From NCBI RefSeq assembly GCF_010093385.1, contig NZ_PDWV01000036.1, positions 1 through 42,204 of the forward strand: 42,204 nt of DNA. The letters run 5' to 3'. Position numbers and translations under genes: made by a program. The DNA comes from Pseudoxanthomonas mexicana (GTDB lineage: Bacteria; Pseudomonadota; Gammaproteobacteria; Xanthomonadales; Xanthomonadaceae). Of this stretch, positions 1 through 9,601 are shown piece by piece; positions within the stretch are counted from its first letter, which is position 1; each line of letters starts with the position of its first letter. The notes below the pieces were generated by a model that worked only from the letters and a program-made list of their open reading frames with translations, made no database searches and was not told the DNA's origin.

Positions 1-688
1 TGCCGCCGGGCCTGGGCGTAGTCTCCGGGTGGGGCGGTGGCGGGTGGGCAGGCTGGGTGTCGGCGGTTGGCACGTCGTCCGCAGCCTTGCCGTCGTAGGT
101 GGCTTCGGCCTCGATGCGGAGTTCCACCTCGTCGCCGATCACCGATTTCCAGGCCGTGATGCCGAAGTCGGCGCGGCTCAGCGTGGTGGTGGCCGAGAAG
201 CCCACCGTGCGCCGGAACGGCGGCATCGGGTGACGCTTGGCGGCGTTGAGCATCGCATCGAGGACGACTTCGCGCGTCACGCCGCGCAGGGTCAGGTCGC
301 CGTGCACGCGGGCGTGCGTGGCATCGACCGGTTCGACCCGCGTGGAGACGAAGCGCGCCTCGGGGTGGTCTTCCGCATCGAGCAGGGACTTCGCCAGCGT
401 GGCCTTGTTCCAGTCGGCGTCGCCCAGGTCCACACGCGAGATCGGCACCCGCACGTCGACCTTCGCGCGGCTCCAGTCGTCAGGATCGAAGGTCAGGGTG
501 CCGGTGCTTCCGGACACGGTGCCGAGCGCCTTGGAGAATCCCGCGTGCGAGATGGCGAACATCACGCGCGTGTGCACCGGGTCCAGGCGGTACTCCGCCA
601 GCGTGTCGCGGGCACCGGCCACGGCGGGCAGCAGCGCCAGCAGGCAGCAGGCGCGCAGCAGCAGGTGGCGGAGGAAGGGGCCGGGCAT
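1..688 (-). CDS. YceI family periplasmic protein (3' end outside window)
   Basis: The frame runs leftward from an ATG at 688 off the left edge, so about 229 residues are visible and the C-terminus is missing. It opens with a signal peptide (two Arg, then a Leu-rich core ending near AVAGA). The mature part has the YceI lipocalin-like barrel pattern: YRLDPVHTRVMFAISH near residues 35-50, then GTLTFDP, and DLTLRGVTREVVLD near 135-150. YceI proteins bind isoprenoid-like lipids or quinones in the periplasm; the role here is unknown. The visible C-terminal tail is rich in Pro and His and extends past the usual barrel. An AGAATCC block with a TAGAAT hexamer (702-697) lies only 8 bases ahead of the ATG, which suggests a very short leader. 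Confidence 0.88.
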   Translation of the reverse strand, partial: MPGPFLRHLLLRACCLLALLPAVAGARDTLAEYRLDPVHTRVMFAISHAGFSKALGTVSGSTGTLTFDPDDWSRAKVDVRVPISRVDLGDADWNKATLAKSLLDAEDHPEARFVSTRVEPVDATHARVHGDLTLRGVTREVVLDAMLNAAKRHPMPPFRRTVGFSATTTLSRADFGITAWKSVIGDEVELRIEAEATYDGKAADDVPTADTQPAHPPPPHPETTPRPGG

Positions 689-737
689 GGGGTCGGATTC
701 TAGGGTGACGGCCCCCGAAGATACCCCGCTTGCGCGT

Positions 738-752
738 GCAACGGTCCGTTGC
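738..752. promoter_or_regulatory. 15-base perfect palindrome upstream of the sensor kinase
   Basis: GCAACGGTCCGTTGC is a perfect dyad around a central T. It lies 45 bases before the chosen ATG of the hybrid kinase, in the 108-base gap between the divergent yceI and kinase genes. It could be an operator or a small hairpin. No regulator can be assigned from sequence. Confidence 0.35.
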
Positions 753-796
753 GACGATGCCGGAAGGGGTCACCAGGGAACGAGGGGCGGGCAGGA

Positions 797-3700
797 ATGG
801 CGAGGCGTGCGGGGTGGCTGTTGCTGGTGTGGCTGGTCTGCGCGTCCGTGCAGGCGACGGTGCCCGAGATCCCCCGCTTCCGCCTGCTGGGCGCCGGCGA
901 CGGCCTGCCGTCGACCACCATCCCGGCGCTCGCGCGCGACCGTTCCGGCTACCTGTGGATGGCCACCTGGGATGGCCTGGCACGCTACGACGGCGTGGGT
1001 TTCAAGGTGTGGCGGCACGATCCGGCCGATCCGGCTTCGCTACCCGGCAACGTGGTGCAGGCACTGCACATCGACGCCGCCGACCGCGTATGGGTGGGCA
1101 CCGAGAATGGCGGCCTCAGCGTGATGGAGGCGGACCGTGGCGGATTCCGCCATTTCCGCCAGGCGGACCATCCGCAGATGGGCAGCGACGACGTGTTCGC
1201 CATCACCAGCCGCGGCAGCGACGTGTGGTTCGGCACGTTCGGCGGCGGACTGCACCGGCTGTCCGCGGATGGCCGCATCACGCGGTTCAGCGCATCGGCC
1301 GACAGCGTGGACGGCCTGCCTTCGGACAACGTGCTGTCGCTGGCCTTCGACGCCCGTGGCGTGCTGTGGATCGGCACCATGGACGGGCTTGCCCGCTACG
1401 ACGGGCGTGACGTGCGCCGGTTCGCGTTGCCGCGCAGCCAGGACGCGATCATCTATTCGGTGACCGCGGACGGGAATGCGGTATGGGTCGGCGCGTCCGA
1501 CGGCGTGCACCGGTGGTCGCCGGAGCAGCGGTGGGGGTCGCCGCCGTGGTCGCCGATGTTCGCCCGGCCCAATGCGTTGATCGCGATGGCCAGCGATGGC
1601 CAAGGCGAATACTGGCTCGCCAGTCAGGGCGGGTTGTGGCGCACCGATGGCGACCTGGCGCCTGCTCCGGTCAACTACGATGCGCAGAACGTGGGCATCG
1701 GCCGCGTCCTGCAGACCGTGCTGGCGCTGCCGGACGGAGGACTGTGGGTGCCGGTGCCGACCCGTGGGCTGGCCTACCTGCGTTCGGACTGGCGACGCAT
1801 CGCCGCGTTCTCGCCGGCGCAGGGTCTGGGTGGCGGACTCTATCGCGGCATCTCGCAGGCCGGGGCCGACGGCGTCTGGATCGCCAGCAGCACCGGCAAG
1901 GTGGAACGGCTGGACACCCGCCGCGGCCACGTAACCCCGCTGCCGCACCATGCGGCCCTGCTGGGCGAACTGCGGCTCACCTCGGTCCTGCAGGACCGCC
2001 ACGGCCAGCTGTGGATCGGCCACCGCAACGGCCTGATCCGCACCGATCCCCGCACCGGTGCGATGGTGCAGTGGACGCAACAGGGCGAGCACGCCGTGCC
2101 CGACGGCACCTCGATCGACTGGCTGGTGGAAGCGGCGGACGACACCCTGTGGCTGGTCACGCAGATGGGCAGCGTGCAGCAGCGCGACGCCCGCAGCGGG
2201 CACGTGCTGCGCACGATCGCCAAGGGCGATGAGGCGACGGGGCTGCCCGACATCGAGGGCATCGCGGTCGCGCCCGACGGCCGCCTCTGGCTGGGCGGCG
2301 CCGAAGGCATGCGCGTCTGGGACGCGGCCGCCGCGCGCTTCGTTCCGGTGCCCGCCATGGGCAGCGAGCGGGTGTACGCCTTCGCCTTCGAACACGCCGA
2401 CCGTCTCTGGCTGCACCGCATGTCCGGCGTCGAGGCGTGGCGCCGCGATGCGGCCGGCTGGGTGCGCGAACGCCGGATCGGCGCCGACGAAGGATTGCCC
2501 GCCGTCGAGTCGACCGGGCTGGCCGTGGATCCGCAGCGCCGGGTGTGGCTGGGTACCCGGCGCGGACTGTTCCGCATCGATCCGAACCTGCGCGGATCCC
2601 GCGCGCTGTTGCGCAACTTCGGCGTGCGCGAAGGCCTGCTGAGCCAGGAACTGAACGACCGCGGCCTGCTGATGACGGCCGATGGTTTGCTGGCGACGAC
2701 GGCGGCGGACGGATCGGTGGCGCTGCTCGACACCCACCTGCCGGACCCGAAGCCGGTGACGCCCAACCTGGTGGTGGACAGCCTGCAGGTGAGCCGTGGC
2801 GACAGCCTGGTGCACATGCGCGTGGACCAGCCGCTGCAGCTGCAGCCGGACGACCACGAGCTGCTGGTCGGCACGCGCCTGCTCAGCTACGAGAATCCGC
2901 TGGGCAACCGCTACCGGTCGTTGCTGGAAGGGTTCGATGGCGGATGGGTCGACCAGGGCGCGAGCGGCGAGCGCGTGTTTTCCGCGCTCACGCCCGGCCG
3001 CTACCGCCTGCGCATGCAGGCCTTCGATGCGGCCGGCAATGCCTCGCGCGAACAGGTCCTGCAGCTGCACGTGCTGCCGCCGTGGTGGCGCAGTCCGTGG
3101 GGCCTGCTGCTGTTCGCGGTGCTCGGCCTGCTGGCCCTGGCGATGGCCGGCGCCGCGTACCGCCGGCGCGTGCGCCGGCGCAGCGCCTGGCAGCTGGCCG
3201 TGCACAAGCGCGAAGTCGCCGAGCAGGCCTCATTGGCCAAGACCCGTTTCCTGGCCACGCTGGGCCATGAGATCCGCACGCCCATGACCGGCGTGCTGGG
3301 CATGACCGAACTGCTGCAGTCCACGCCGCTGGACGAGCGGCAGAAGGGTTATACCGACGCCATCCAGCGCGCCGGCACGCATCTGCTGCGCCTGGTCAAC
3401 GATGCGCTGGACCTGGCCAAGATCGAAGCCGGCAAGCTGGAGCTGCAGCAGGTCGAGTTCGATCTTCATGCGCTGCTGGACGATGTCGCCGCGCTGATGG
3501 GGCCGGTGGCGGGCAAGCGTGGGCTGGCGTTCCATCACGGCATCGCCGCCGGGGTGCCGCGCCGGGTGCGCGGCGATCCGCTGCGGCTGCGGCAGATCCT
3601 GCTCAACCTGCTGGGCAATGCGATCAAGTTCACCGAGGCCGGCCATGTGTCGCTGCAGGCCGTGACGCTGGCGCCCGAGGGCGTGCGGCTGACCGTCGGC

Positions 3701-4360
3701 GACAGCGGGCCGGGCATCAATGCCGAACAGCAGGCGCGGCTGTTCCGTCGCTTCGAGCAGGCCGAGGGGGCGCAGACCACGGCGCGCTATGGCGGCAGTG
3801 GATTGGGCCTGGCGATCTGCCAGGAACTGGCGGTCGCCATGGGGGGGCGCATCGACGTGGACAGCGCGCCGGGCAAGGGCACGCGGTTCTCCGTCGACCT
3901 GCCCGCGCTGCGCGCCGTCCCCGACGCGCAGGTCGCGTTCACGAAGGAGGCGGCGCCCGTTGCGCCGGCCCGGGAGGTCGGCGCGCTCGATATCCTGCTG
4001 GTCGAGGACGACACGACTGTGGCGGACGTGGTGGCAGGCCTGCTGCGCGCGCGCGGTCACCGCGTCACCCACGCGCCGCATGGGCTCGCCGCCCTGACCG
4101 AGATCACGGCGACCACGTTCGACATCGCCTTCCTCGATCTCGACCTGCCCGGCCTGGACGGCATGGCGCTGGCGCAGCAGATGCGCCAGCGTGGCCTGGA
4201 TACACCGCTGGTCGCCCTCACTGCGCGTACCGATGCCGAAGCCGAGCCGCGCGCACGTGCGGCCGGCTTCGACGATTTCGTCCGCAAGCCGGTCACCGGC
4301 GACATGCTGGCGGCGGTGATCGCATCGCACGAGCGTGGCGCGCGCGCGGCGGGGGACTGA
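797..4360 (+). CDS. Hybrid sensor histidine kinase, two-component propeller (HTCS-like) with receiver domain
   Basis: This is a 1187-residue protein. The ATG at 797 was chosen because it starts directly with a signal peptide (MARRAGWLLLVWLVCASVQA); an upstream TTG would add 16 polar residues. Residues of roughly 30-640 carry repeated propeller units of the form G.LW.GT..GL.R, followed by a Y_Y_Y domain near 660-740 and one membrane helix near 765-785 with an Arg-rich stop. Then come HisKA (LGHEIRTP, His824), HATPase (NLLGNAIKF; DSGPGI; GSGLGLAI) and a receiver domain with Asp1114 in LDLDLPGLDG and Lys in VRKP. There is no Hpt or DNA-binding domain, so the phosphate probably passes to a separate partner. 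The propeller implies sensing of a periplasmic ligand, often a glycan in Bacteroidetes relatives; that ligand is inference only. Confidence 0.92.
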   Translation: MARRAGWLLLVWLVCASVQATVPEIPRFRLLGAGDGLPSTTIPALARDRSGYLWMATWDGLARYDGVGFKVWRHDPADPASLPGNVVQALHIDAADRVWVGTENGGLSVMEADRGGFRHFRQADHPQMGSDDVFAITSRGSDVWFGTFGGGLHRLSADGRITRFSASADSVDGLPSDNVLSLAFDARGVLWIGTMDGLARYDGRDVRRFALPRSQDAIIYSVTADGNAVWVGASDGVHRWSPEQRWGSPPWSPMFARPNALIAMASDGQGEYWLASQGGLWRTDGDLAPAPVNYDAQNVGIGRVLQTVLALPDGGLWVPVPTRGLAYLRSDWRRIAAFSPAQGLGGGLYRGISQAGADGVWIASSTGKVERLDTRRGHVTPLPHHAALLGELRLTSVLQDRHGQLWIGHRNGLIRTDPRTGAMVQWTQQGEHAVPDGTSIDWLVEAADDTLWLVTQMGSVQQRDARSGHVLRTIAKGDEATGLPDIEGIAVAPDGRLWLGGAEGMRVWDAAAARFVPVPAMGSERVYAFAFEHADRLWLHRMSGVEAWRRDAAGWVRERRIGADEGLPAVESTGLAVDPQRRVWLGTRRGLFRIDPNLRGSRALLRNFGVREGLLSQELNDRGLLMTADGLLATTAADGSVALLDTHLPDPKPVTPNLVVDSLQVSRGDSLVHMRVDQPLQLQPDDHELLVGTRLLSYENPLGNRYRSLLEGFDGGWVDQGASGERVFSALTPGRYRLRMQAFDAAGNASREQVLQLHVLPPWWRSPWGLLLFAVLGLLALAMAGAAYRRRVRRRSAWQLAVHKREVAEQASLAKTRFLATLGHEIRTPMTGVLGMTELLQSTPLDERQKGYTDAIQRAGTHLLRLVNDALDLAKIEAGKLELQQVEFDLHALLDDVAALMGPVAGKRGLAFHHGIAAGVPRRVRGDPLRLRQILLNLLGNAIKFTEAGHVSLQAVTLAPEGVRLTVGDSGPGINAEQQARLFRRFEQAEGAQTTARYGGSGLGLAICQELAVAMGGRIDVDSAPGKGTRFSVDLPALRAVPDAQVAFTKEAAPVAPAREVGALDILLVEDDTTVADVVAGLLRARGHRVTHAPHGLAALTEITATTFDIAFLDLDLPGLDGMALAQQMRQRGLDTPLVALTARTDAEAEPRARAAGFDDFVRKPVTGDMLAAVIASHERGARAAGD

Positions 4361-4363
4361 ACC

Positions 4364-5341
4364 GTGAGGGCCGCCATCCGCCGGATCGCCGTGATCGCTG
4401 CCGTGGCGTTGTCGGTGGTGTCCGCAGGCGCCCTGGCGGCCGAGGCGGACGCACCGCCCCCGTTGCTGGGGCACTACATCACCGATACCCGCGCGCTGTA
4501 TCCGCTGCGCGTGGGCGACGGGGAGGCCGCGGGCGAGAAGCGCTACGAGCCGCAGGAACTGGGCGTGTCGGTCCGCTACCAGGACACCCGCCGCCCGGAC
4601 CGCTGGATGGACCTGTACCTGTACCCGGCCGGGATGATGTTCGACCCCGTGTTCGAGCAGGTCTTCCGGCAGGGCGTGGACGAGATCGCGCAGATCGCGC
4701 GGGACCGGCAGGCGGGTGAAGTGCACGTGGGGCAGACGCGCGTGTTCGCCACGATGCCGGCCGCCGGTGCCGGCCTGTTGGGCGAACTGGCCGTGAAGGC
4801 GCGCTCGTTCGCGCTGGACATGCCGATGCACGATGCGCGCTACCGCTCCGCGCTGGCCATGACCGTGCGCGATCTCTACTTCATCAAGGTCCGCTACAGC
4901 GTGCAGGCCGACCGTGCCGCGGACGAGGATGTCCAGGCAGAGGCGGAAACCCTGTTGTCCGGCTTCGTCGCCAGCGTGCGCGTGCTGAACACCGGGTACT
5001 GCCGGCAGGTCCTGCAGGTGCGCGCCATCCCGCAGGGGCAGGCGCGGCCCGAGGCGCTGCTGGCCAGCACCAACGACGGCCGCGAAGACGAAATGGGGAT
5101 CACCGACGACACGGTCTACCTGCGCGGTGAGGTCATCGCGCAACAGGCCCAGGCGGCTAGGCTGCGGGACGAGGCGCAGGCGATCCGCGACGTACTGCGT
5201 GGCCATTGCGGGGCGCCCGACGCGATGGAGATGGCCGTCCCCGACGGCATGCGCGAGATCCGGTTCGAGTACCGCTTGCCTCCGGAGGGCTCCGACGGCA
5301 GCGCGCCCCGCCTGCGCGGGCAGCGCACCGGCGTGGGGTGA
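4364..5341 (+). CDS. Exported protein of unknown function
   Basis: This 325-residue protein starts with GTG only 3 bases after the kinase stop, so it is probably cotranscribed with the kinase. It begins with a clear signal peptide (RRIAVIAAVALSVVSAGALAAEA). The mature part is mixed alpha/beta and soluble-looking, with the block RYQDTRRPDRWMDLYLYPAG near 70-90 and a second half rich in Asp, Glu and Ala. I recognise no catalytic motif or family. Its position suggests a periplasmic accessory to the sensor kinase, which is inference from spacing alone. Confidence 0.8.
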   Translation: MRAAIRRIAVIAAVALSVVSAGALAAEADAPPPLLGHYITDTRALYPLRVGDGEAAGEKRYEPQELGVSVRYQDTRRPDRWMDLYLYPAGMMFDPVFEQVFRQGVDEIAQIARDRQAGEVHVGQTRVFATMPAAGAGLLGELAVKARSFALDMPMHDARYRSALAMTVRDLYFIKVRYSVQADRAADEDVQAEAETLLSGFVASVRVLNTGYCRQVLQVRAIPQGQARPEALLASTNDGREDEMGITDDTVYLRGEVIAQQAQAARLRDEAQAIRDVLRGHCGAPDAMEMAVPDGMREIRFEYRLPPEGSDGSAPRLRGQRTGVG

Positions 5342-5349
5342 ACGGCGCG

Positions 5350-5832
5350 TCAGCGGAGGGCGCGGGCTTCGATCACCCCGAGCAGGGGGTCGTAGTAGAA
5401 CCAGTCGCTGGCGTTGTCGGCGATCCAGCCGATGCGGGCGCGCGCCGCGGGCGGAACATGGCAGAGCACGGCATGGCCGTAGTCCTCGCCCGGGGCGGAA
5501 GGCGCGGGCGGCGTGTCCGCCAGCAGGTCCTGCAGCGAGCCGGGCTTGTCGCCCCAGGTCAGGCAGTCGGCCTCCGCGCTGCTTTCCAAGGGCCAGTCCA
5601 TCCGCGACCAGAAGGCGTCGCGACCGCGTGCCTGCAGGCGATGGGCGTCGTGCGTCTCGCCTGTCGTGACCAGGGTGACGCGCCAGTGATGGCCGGCTTC
5701 CTCCACCTGCCAGACCACGTCGTCCGCCGACGCGCTCGCCGCGTGGCCGTAGTCACCGGCGAAGGCGGGCGGTTCGCCGGTACGTGCAATGCATGGCAGC
5801 GCACACAGGAACAGCAGAAGGCATCCACGCAT
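5350..5832 (-). CDS. Small exported protein of unknown function
   Basis: A 160-residue protein read leftward. The open frame extends further upstream, but the ATG at 5832 is preferred because it begins a signal peptide (MRGCLLLFLCALPCIARTG) and sits 4 bases after the stop of the preceding gene. The mature part has about five Trp residues and two Cys (DCLTW; AVLCHVPP), which may form a disulfide. No family is recognised. It ends 8 bases from the convergent gene at 5341. It probably forms a two-gene unit with the next gene upstream. Confidence 0.68.
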   Translation of the reverse strand: MRGCLLLFLCALPCIARTGEPPAFAGDYGHAASASADDVVWQVEEAGHHWRVTLVTTGETHDAHRLQARGRDAFWSRMDWPLESSAEADCLTWGDKPGSLQDLLADTPPAPSAPGEDYGHAVLCHVPPAARARIGWIADNASDWFYYDPLLGVIEARALR

Positions 5833-5836
5833 CGGT

Positions 5837-6469
5837 TCAGTCCGCCCAGGCTTCGACATAGAGGGTTTGGCCGGCATCGTCCGGGTCGGCATGGATCCAC
5901 TGGCCGGACGTGTCGCCGGTGGCCAGGTACAGGCCGTCGCCGGTATCCACCATGGTGCACGGCACCTGCGTTTCCCCGGCCAGCGCACGTGCCTGGCAGG
6001 CAGTTTCCAGGAAGCGGCGCAGGGGCTGTGCGGCCTGTTCGTACGGCGCATCGACCACGTACTGGTGGTCGCCCCAGCGGCTGGAATCCATCAGCCGTAC
6101 TTCCAGTACCGGCAGTCCCGCCAGGTGCACCTGGTCCGCACGCAGCCGGGCGCGGGCGGTCACCGCCGTGAGCGCCTGCTGCGCGTCATCGGCCAGGGCT
6201 TCCTCGCAGTCCAGTTCCACCTGGGCCACCCGACTGGACCAGCCCGGGGGCAGTTCGTCCAGGCGGCGGGCACGGATGCGGTCGCAGCCCGGCATCGCGT
6301 CGCGGCTGCCGCCTGCGTGGTCGCCCGGCACCACCATCACCAGGGCGGGGAAGTCGCCGCCCGTCACCTGCAGGGGGCCGGGCGTACCGGCCTCGCCGGC
6401 ATGCACGCGCGCACCGGCCACCAGCAGCATGCCGGCGACGGTGGGCACAAACGGATGGCGGCAGTCCAT
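5837..6469 (-). CDS. Exported protein of unknown function
   Basis: A 210-residue protein. The N-terminus (MDCRHPFVPTVAGMLLVAGARVHA) looks like a signal peptide with a short charged start. The body contains four Cys (PGCDRIRA, LDCEEAL, TACQAR, VPCTMV), consistent with two periplasmic disulfides, and a C-terminal segment rich in Asp and Trp (GQWIHADPDD). I do not recognise the family. The gene lies 27 bases downstream of hemE on the same strand, so it may be cotranscribed with the end of the aroKB-hemE run. Confidence 0.68.
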   Translation of the reverse strand: MDCRHPFVPTVAGMLLVAGARVHAGEAGTPGPLQVTGGDFPALVMVVPGDHAGGSRDAMPGCDRIRARRLDELPPGWSSRVAQVELDCEEALADDAQQALTAVTARARLRADQVHLAGLPVLEVRLMDSSRWGDHQYVVDAPYEQAAQPLRRFLETACQARALAGETQVPCTMVDTGDGLYLATGDTSGQWIHADPDDAGQTLYVEAWAD

Positions 6470-6496
6470 TGCGTCGCTCAGGGGAAGGGCGTGCGC

Positions 6497-7567
6497 TCAG
6501 CGTGCGCTGTAGGCGTGCACTTCGTCCACCAGCACGGCCACATGGTCGGGGTTCATGTCCGGCGACATGCCATGGCCCAGATTGAACACATGGCCCTCGC
6601 GCGAACCGCCATTGCCGTCGCGATAGCTGTCCAGGGCGCGGCGGACCTCGCGGCGGATCGCCTCGGGTGAGCCGTACAGCGTGGCCGGATCCAGGTTGCC
6701 CTGCAGCGCGACCCTGCCCTGCGTACGACGCGCGGCGTCGCCCAGCTCGACCAGCCAGTCCACGCCCACGCCTTCGGCACCGCTGGCCGCCAGGTCTTCC
6801 AGATAGGCGGCGGTGCCCTTGCCGAACAGGATCAGCGGGGTGCGCTCGGCCCCGTCACCGCGTTGCAGTTCCTGCGCGATGCGCTGCAGGTAGGGCAGGG
6901 AGAACTCGCGATACATCGCCGGGCTCAGCACGCCGCCCCAGGTGTCGAACACCTGCAGCGCCTGTGCGCCGGCCGCGCGCTGGGCGGCCAGGTAGGCGAT
7001 CACGGCATCGGTGTTGACCGACAGCAGGCGGTGCAGCGCGGCAGGTTCGTTCAGCGCCATCGCCTTGATGCGGGCGAAGTCCTTGCTGCCGCCGCCTTCC
7101 ACCATGTAGCAGGCCAGCGTCCACGGGCTGCCGGAAAAGCCGATCAGCGGCACCTTGCCGTCCAGTTCGCGCCGGATCACCCGCACCGCGTCCATCACGT
7201 AGCGCAGTTCGGTTTCCATGTCCGGCACGCCCAGCTTCGCCGCGTCGGCGGCGCTGCGCACGGTGCGCTCGAACTTCGGGCCCTCGCCTTCGACGAAGTA
7301 CAGGCCCAGCCCCATCGCATCGGGGATGGTCAGGATGTCGGAGAACAGGATGGCGGCGTCCAGGTCGAAACGGCGCAGCGGCTGCAGCGTCACTTCACAG
7401 GCGACCTCCGGGTTCTTCGCCATGCCCAGGAAGCTGCCGGCTTCCTTGCGGGTGGCGCGGTACTCCGGCAGGTAACGACCGGCCTGGCGCATCAGCCATA
7501 CCGGCGTGCAATCCACGGGTTCGCGGCGCAGGGCGCGCAGGAAGCGATCGTTCTTCAGGGCAGTCAT
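6497..7567 (-). CDS. hemE: Uroporphyrinogen decarboxylase
   Basis: A 356-residue protein of normal family length. It decarboxylates the four acetate side chains of uroporphyrinogen III to give coproporphyrinogen III in cytosolic haem synthesis. The N-terminal signature [16 protein letters not shown] (about 22-37) contains the substrate-binding Arg residues. [17 protein letters not shown] carries the conserved Asp, [19 protein letters not shown] lies mid-protein, and NLGHGM near the C-terminus carries the conserved His. It lies 19 bases downstream of the WGR gene in the aroK-aroB direction. Confidence 0.97.
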   Translation of the reverse strand: MTALKNDRFLRALRREPVDCTPVWLMRQAGRYLPEYRATRKEAGSFLGMAKNPEVACEVTLQPLRRFDLDAAILFSDILTIPDAMGLGLYFVEGEGPKFERTVRSAADAAKLGVPDMETELRYVMDAVRVIRRELDGKVPLIGFSGSPWTLACYMVEGGGSKDFARIKAMALNEPAALHRLLSVNTDAVIAYLAAQRAAGAQALQVFDTWGGVLSPAMYREFSLPYLQRIAQELQRGDGAERTPLILFGKGTAAYLEDLAASGAEGVGVDWLVELGDAARRTQGRVALQGNLDPATLYGSPEAIRREVRRALDSYRDGNGGSREGHVFNLGHGMSPDMNPDHVAVLVDEVHAYSAR

Positions 7568-7586
7568 CGGTTATCCGGGGGAAGGG

Positions 7587-7841
7587 TTACTTGGGCGCGT
7601 CCGCGCCGCGGGCGAACATCAGCTGGAATCCGCGCTTGAGGTGGCTGTCGCGGGCTTTCTCGAACGCGGCGTTCGCCTCGTCCTGCAGCAGATACTGCTC
7701 GCGCTTCAGCGTCGCACGGCCGCCGATCTGGCCGGTTTCGCGCAACAGCTCCCAGCCCCCGAACAGATCGGGCTGCAAGGTCAGCTGGACGTAGCGGGGC
7801 GCTTCGCCCGCGTCGGGGCGTTGCTGGAGGAAGACGCGCAT
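7587..7841 (-). CDS. Stand-alone WGR domain protein
   Basis: An 84-residue protein that is essentially one WGR domain: YVQLTLQPDLFGGWELLRETGQIGGRAT has the Trp-Glu-Leu version of the WGR core and the Gly-Arg strand, followed by a helix with EANAAFEKARDSHLKRGF. WGR domains occur in PARPs, where they bind DNA ends, and in small bacterial proteins of unknown role. The gene starts 9 bases after the aroB stop and ends 19 bases before hemE, so it is embedded in a biosynthetic operon. Any nucleic-acid role is inference. Confidence 0.85.
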   Translation of the reverse strand: MRVFLQQRPDAGEAPRYVQLTLQPDLFGGWELLRETGQIGGRATLKREQYLLQDEANAAFEKARDSHLKRGFQLMFARGADAPK

Positions 7842-7850
7842 GGCGGCATT

Positions 7851-8954
7851 TTAGCCGGACAGCACGGCCAGCACGCGGCTTTCGTCCACGTCGGGCACCC
7901 CCTCGGCCCGGCCCAGGCCGCGCCACAGCACCAGCCGCAGGCGACCGGCCAGGTTCTTCTTGTCCAGGCGCATGCGGGCCAGTAGGCGTTCGGGGGCCAG
8001 TCCGGCGGGAATGCGGGTAGGCAGGCCGTAGTCGCGCAGGGTCGCTTCCAGCCGGTCGGCGTCGCTGGACGGGGCCATGCCCAAGTCGGCCGACAGCCGC
8101 GCGGCCAGCACCATGCCCACTGCCACCGCCTCGCCATGGTTGAGGTTGTCGTTGCCCAGGCCGCCGTAGCCCTGCTCGGTCTCGATGGCATGGCCGAAGG
8201 TGTGGCCGAAGTTCAGCAGCGCGCGCTCGCCTTTCTCCAGCGGGTCGCGGGCCACGATTTCGGCCTTGTGCTCGCAACTGGCGGCGATGGCCAGCGCCAG
8301 CGCTTCGCCGGCCATCGCCAGCAGCGCGGCGCGCTCCTGTTCCAGCCCCTGGAAGAAGCGCGCATCGCGGATGGCGCCGTACTTGATCACTTCCGCCAGG
8401 CCGGCGCGCAGCTCGCGCGCCGGCAGCGTCGCCAGCGCATCGGTGTCGGCGAACACGGCGCGTGGCGGATGGAAGGCACCCACCAGATTCTTGCCTTGCG
8501 GGATATCGACCGCGGTCTTGCCGCCCACCGACGAATCGACCATCGACAGCAGCGTGGTGGGCACCTGCACGCAGTCCCCCCCGCGCATCCAGCAGGCGGC
8601 CGCGAATCCGGCCAGGTCGCCGACCACGCCGCCGCCCAGCGCCACCACGCAGGCGTCGCGGGTGGCGCCCAGGGTGGCGAGCGCCTCGATGGCATGGCCG
8701 AAGTGCGCCAGCGTCTTCGATTCCTCGCCCGCAGGCAGGATGAACGTGCCGATGGCCAGGTCCGGACGGGCGGTGTGCAGCGCTTCGCGTACCGTGCCGG
8801 CGTACAGCGGCGCGACGACCGAGTCGCTGACCAGCAGCACGTGCCGGCCGCGGACATGCCGCGCCAGCGCGTCGCCGTTGCCCAGCAGGCTAGGCCCGAT
8901 GGCGATGGTGTAGGGAATCTCGCCGCCGACATCGACGGTGCGTGTGTGGTTCAT
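7851..8954 (-). CDS. aroB: 3-dehydroquinate synthase
   Basis: A 367-residue protein that makes 3-dehydroquinate from DAHP, the second step of the shikimate pathway; it uses NAD and a divalent metal in the cytosol. The dinucleotide-binding block [34 protein letters not shown] and [13 protein letters not shown] are all present, and the metal ligands appear as E in GLAEVIKYG and H in [12 protein letters not shown]. The ATG at 8954 overlaps the aroK stop by four bases, which fixes the start against the much longer open frame. Confidence 0.97.
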   Translation of the reverse strand: MNHTRTVDVGGEIPYTIAIGPSLLGNGDALARHVRGRHVLLVSDSVVAPLYAGTVREALHTARPDLAIGTFILPAGEESKTLAHFGHAIEALATLGATRDACVVALGGGVVGDLAGFAAACWMRGGDCVQVPTTLLSMVDSSVGGKTAVDIPQGKNLVGAFHPPRAVFADTDALATLPARELRAGLAEVIKYGAIRDARFFQGLEQERAALLAMAGEALALAIAASCEHKAEIVARDPLEKGERALLNFGHTFGHAIETEQGYGGLGNDNLNHGEAVAVGMVLAARLSADLGMAPSSDADRLEATLRDYGLPTRIPAGLAPERLLARMRLDKKNLAGRLRLVLWRGLGRAEGVPDVDESRVLAVLSG

Positions 8955-9493
8955 GCGTTCTCTTCGATGGGCTGCCAGCGGTGCGCCAGCAGCTGGGTCA
9001 GGCGGGCCGTCGCTTCTGGCGGCGTCAGGCCGACGGTATCCAGGGTCAGGTCGGCCACCTCGCGGTACAGCGGTTCGCGCGTCAGCGCCATGTCGTGCAG
9101 TACCTGCTCGCGGTCGGCGCGCTGCAGCAGCGGGCGGTTGGTGCAGCGACCCAAGCGCTTGAGCTGCGCCTCCACGCTGACCTGCAGGTAGACCACATAG
9201 CCGCGCTGTTTCATCCACATCCGGTTCTCGGCATCCAGCACGGCGCCGCCGCCGGTGGACACCAGCTGGCCGTGGCCAGCGAGGAGGTCGTGCAGGACAG
9301 CCTTTTCGCGTTCGCGGAAGCCGGCTTCGCCCACGTGCTCGAACAGCGTGGCGATGCTGGCCCCGGTCCGCTCGACGATGGCCTGGTCCGCATCCACGAA
9401 CGCCAGCCCGAAGCGCTCGGCCACGCGCCTGCCGATGGAGGTCTTGCCTGCGCCGGTGGGACCGACCAGGATCAGGTTGGGGGCCGGATTCAT
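8951..9493 (-). CDS. aroK: Shikimate kinase
   Basis: A 180-residue cytosolic kinase that phosphorylates shikimate at the 3-hydroxyl using ATP. The Walker A is GPTGAGKTS at 11-18; the second base is Thr where most AroK have MGAGKS. Shikimate-binding residues are visible in [13 protein letters not shown], the FREREK motif and STGGGAVL. The lid segment is [11 protein letters not shown]. It is the first gene of a leftward run, translationally coupled to aroB by ATGA. Confidence 0.96.
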   Translation of the reverse strand: MNPAPNLILVGPTGAGKTSIGRRVAERFGLAFVDADQAIVERTGASIATLFEHVGEAGFREREKAVLHDLLAGHGQLVSTGGGAVLDAENRMWMKQRGYVVYLQVSVEAQLKRLGRCTNRPLLQRADREQVLHDMALTREPLYREVADLTLDTVGLTPPEATARLTQLLAHRWQPIEENA

Positions 9494-9601
9494 GATGGGC
9501 AGATGCTAGCACCGCACCGCGCGCGACGTGGCGTGGTCTTAACGCCGCGGAGACTACGGTGGCCGTCCGGCACTGGGCCGGCCACCGTGGAGGAACGCAC
9601 C

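Noticed and set aside
1040-3205. 721-codon minus-strand frame antisense to the sensor kinase
   Set aside because: Same GC-shadow pattern; the plus strand has clear propeller and kinase motifs.
3230-5206. 658-codon minus-strand frame spanning the kinase and the exported protein
   Set aside because: It crosses a gene border and has shadow composition; no start signal or domain.
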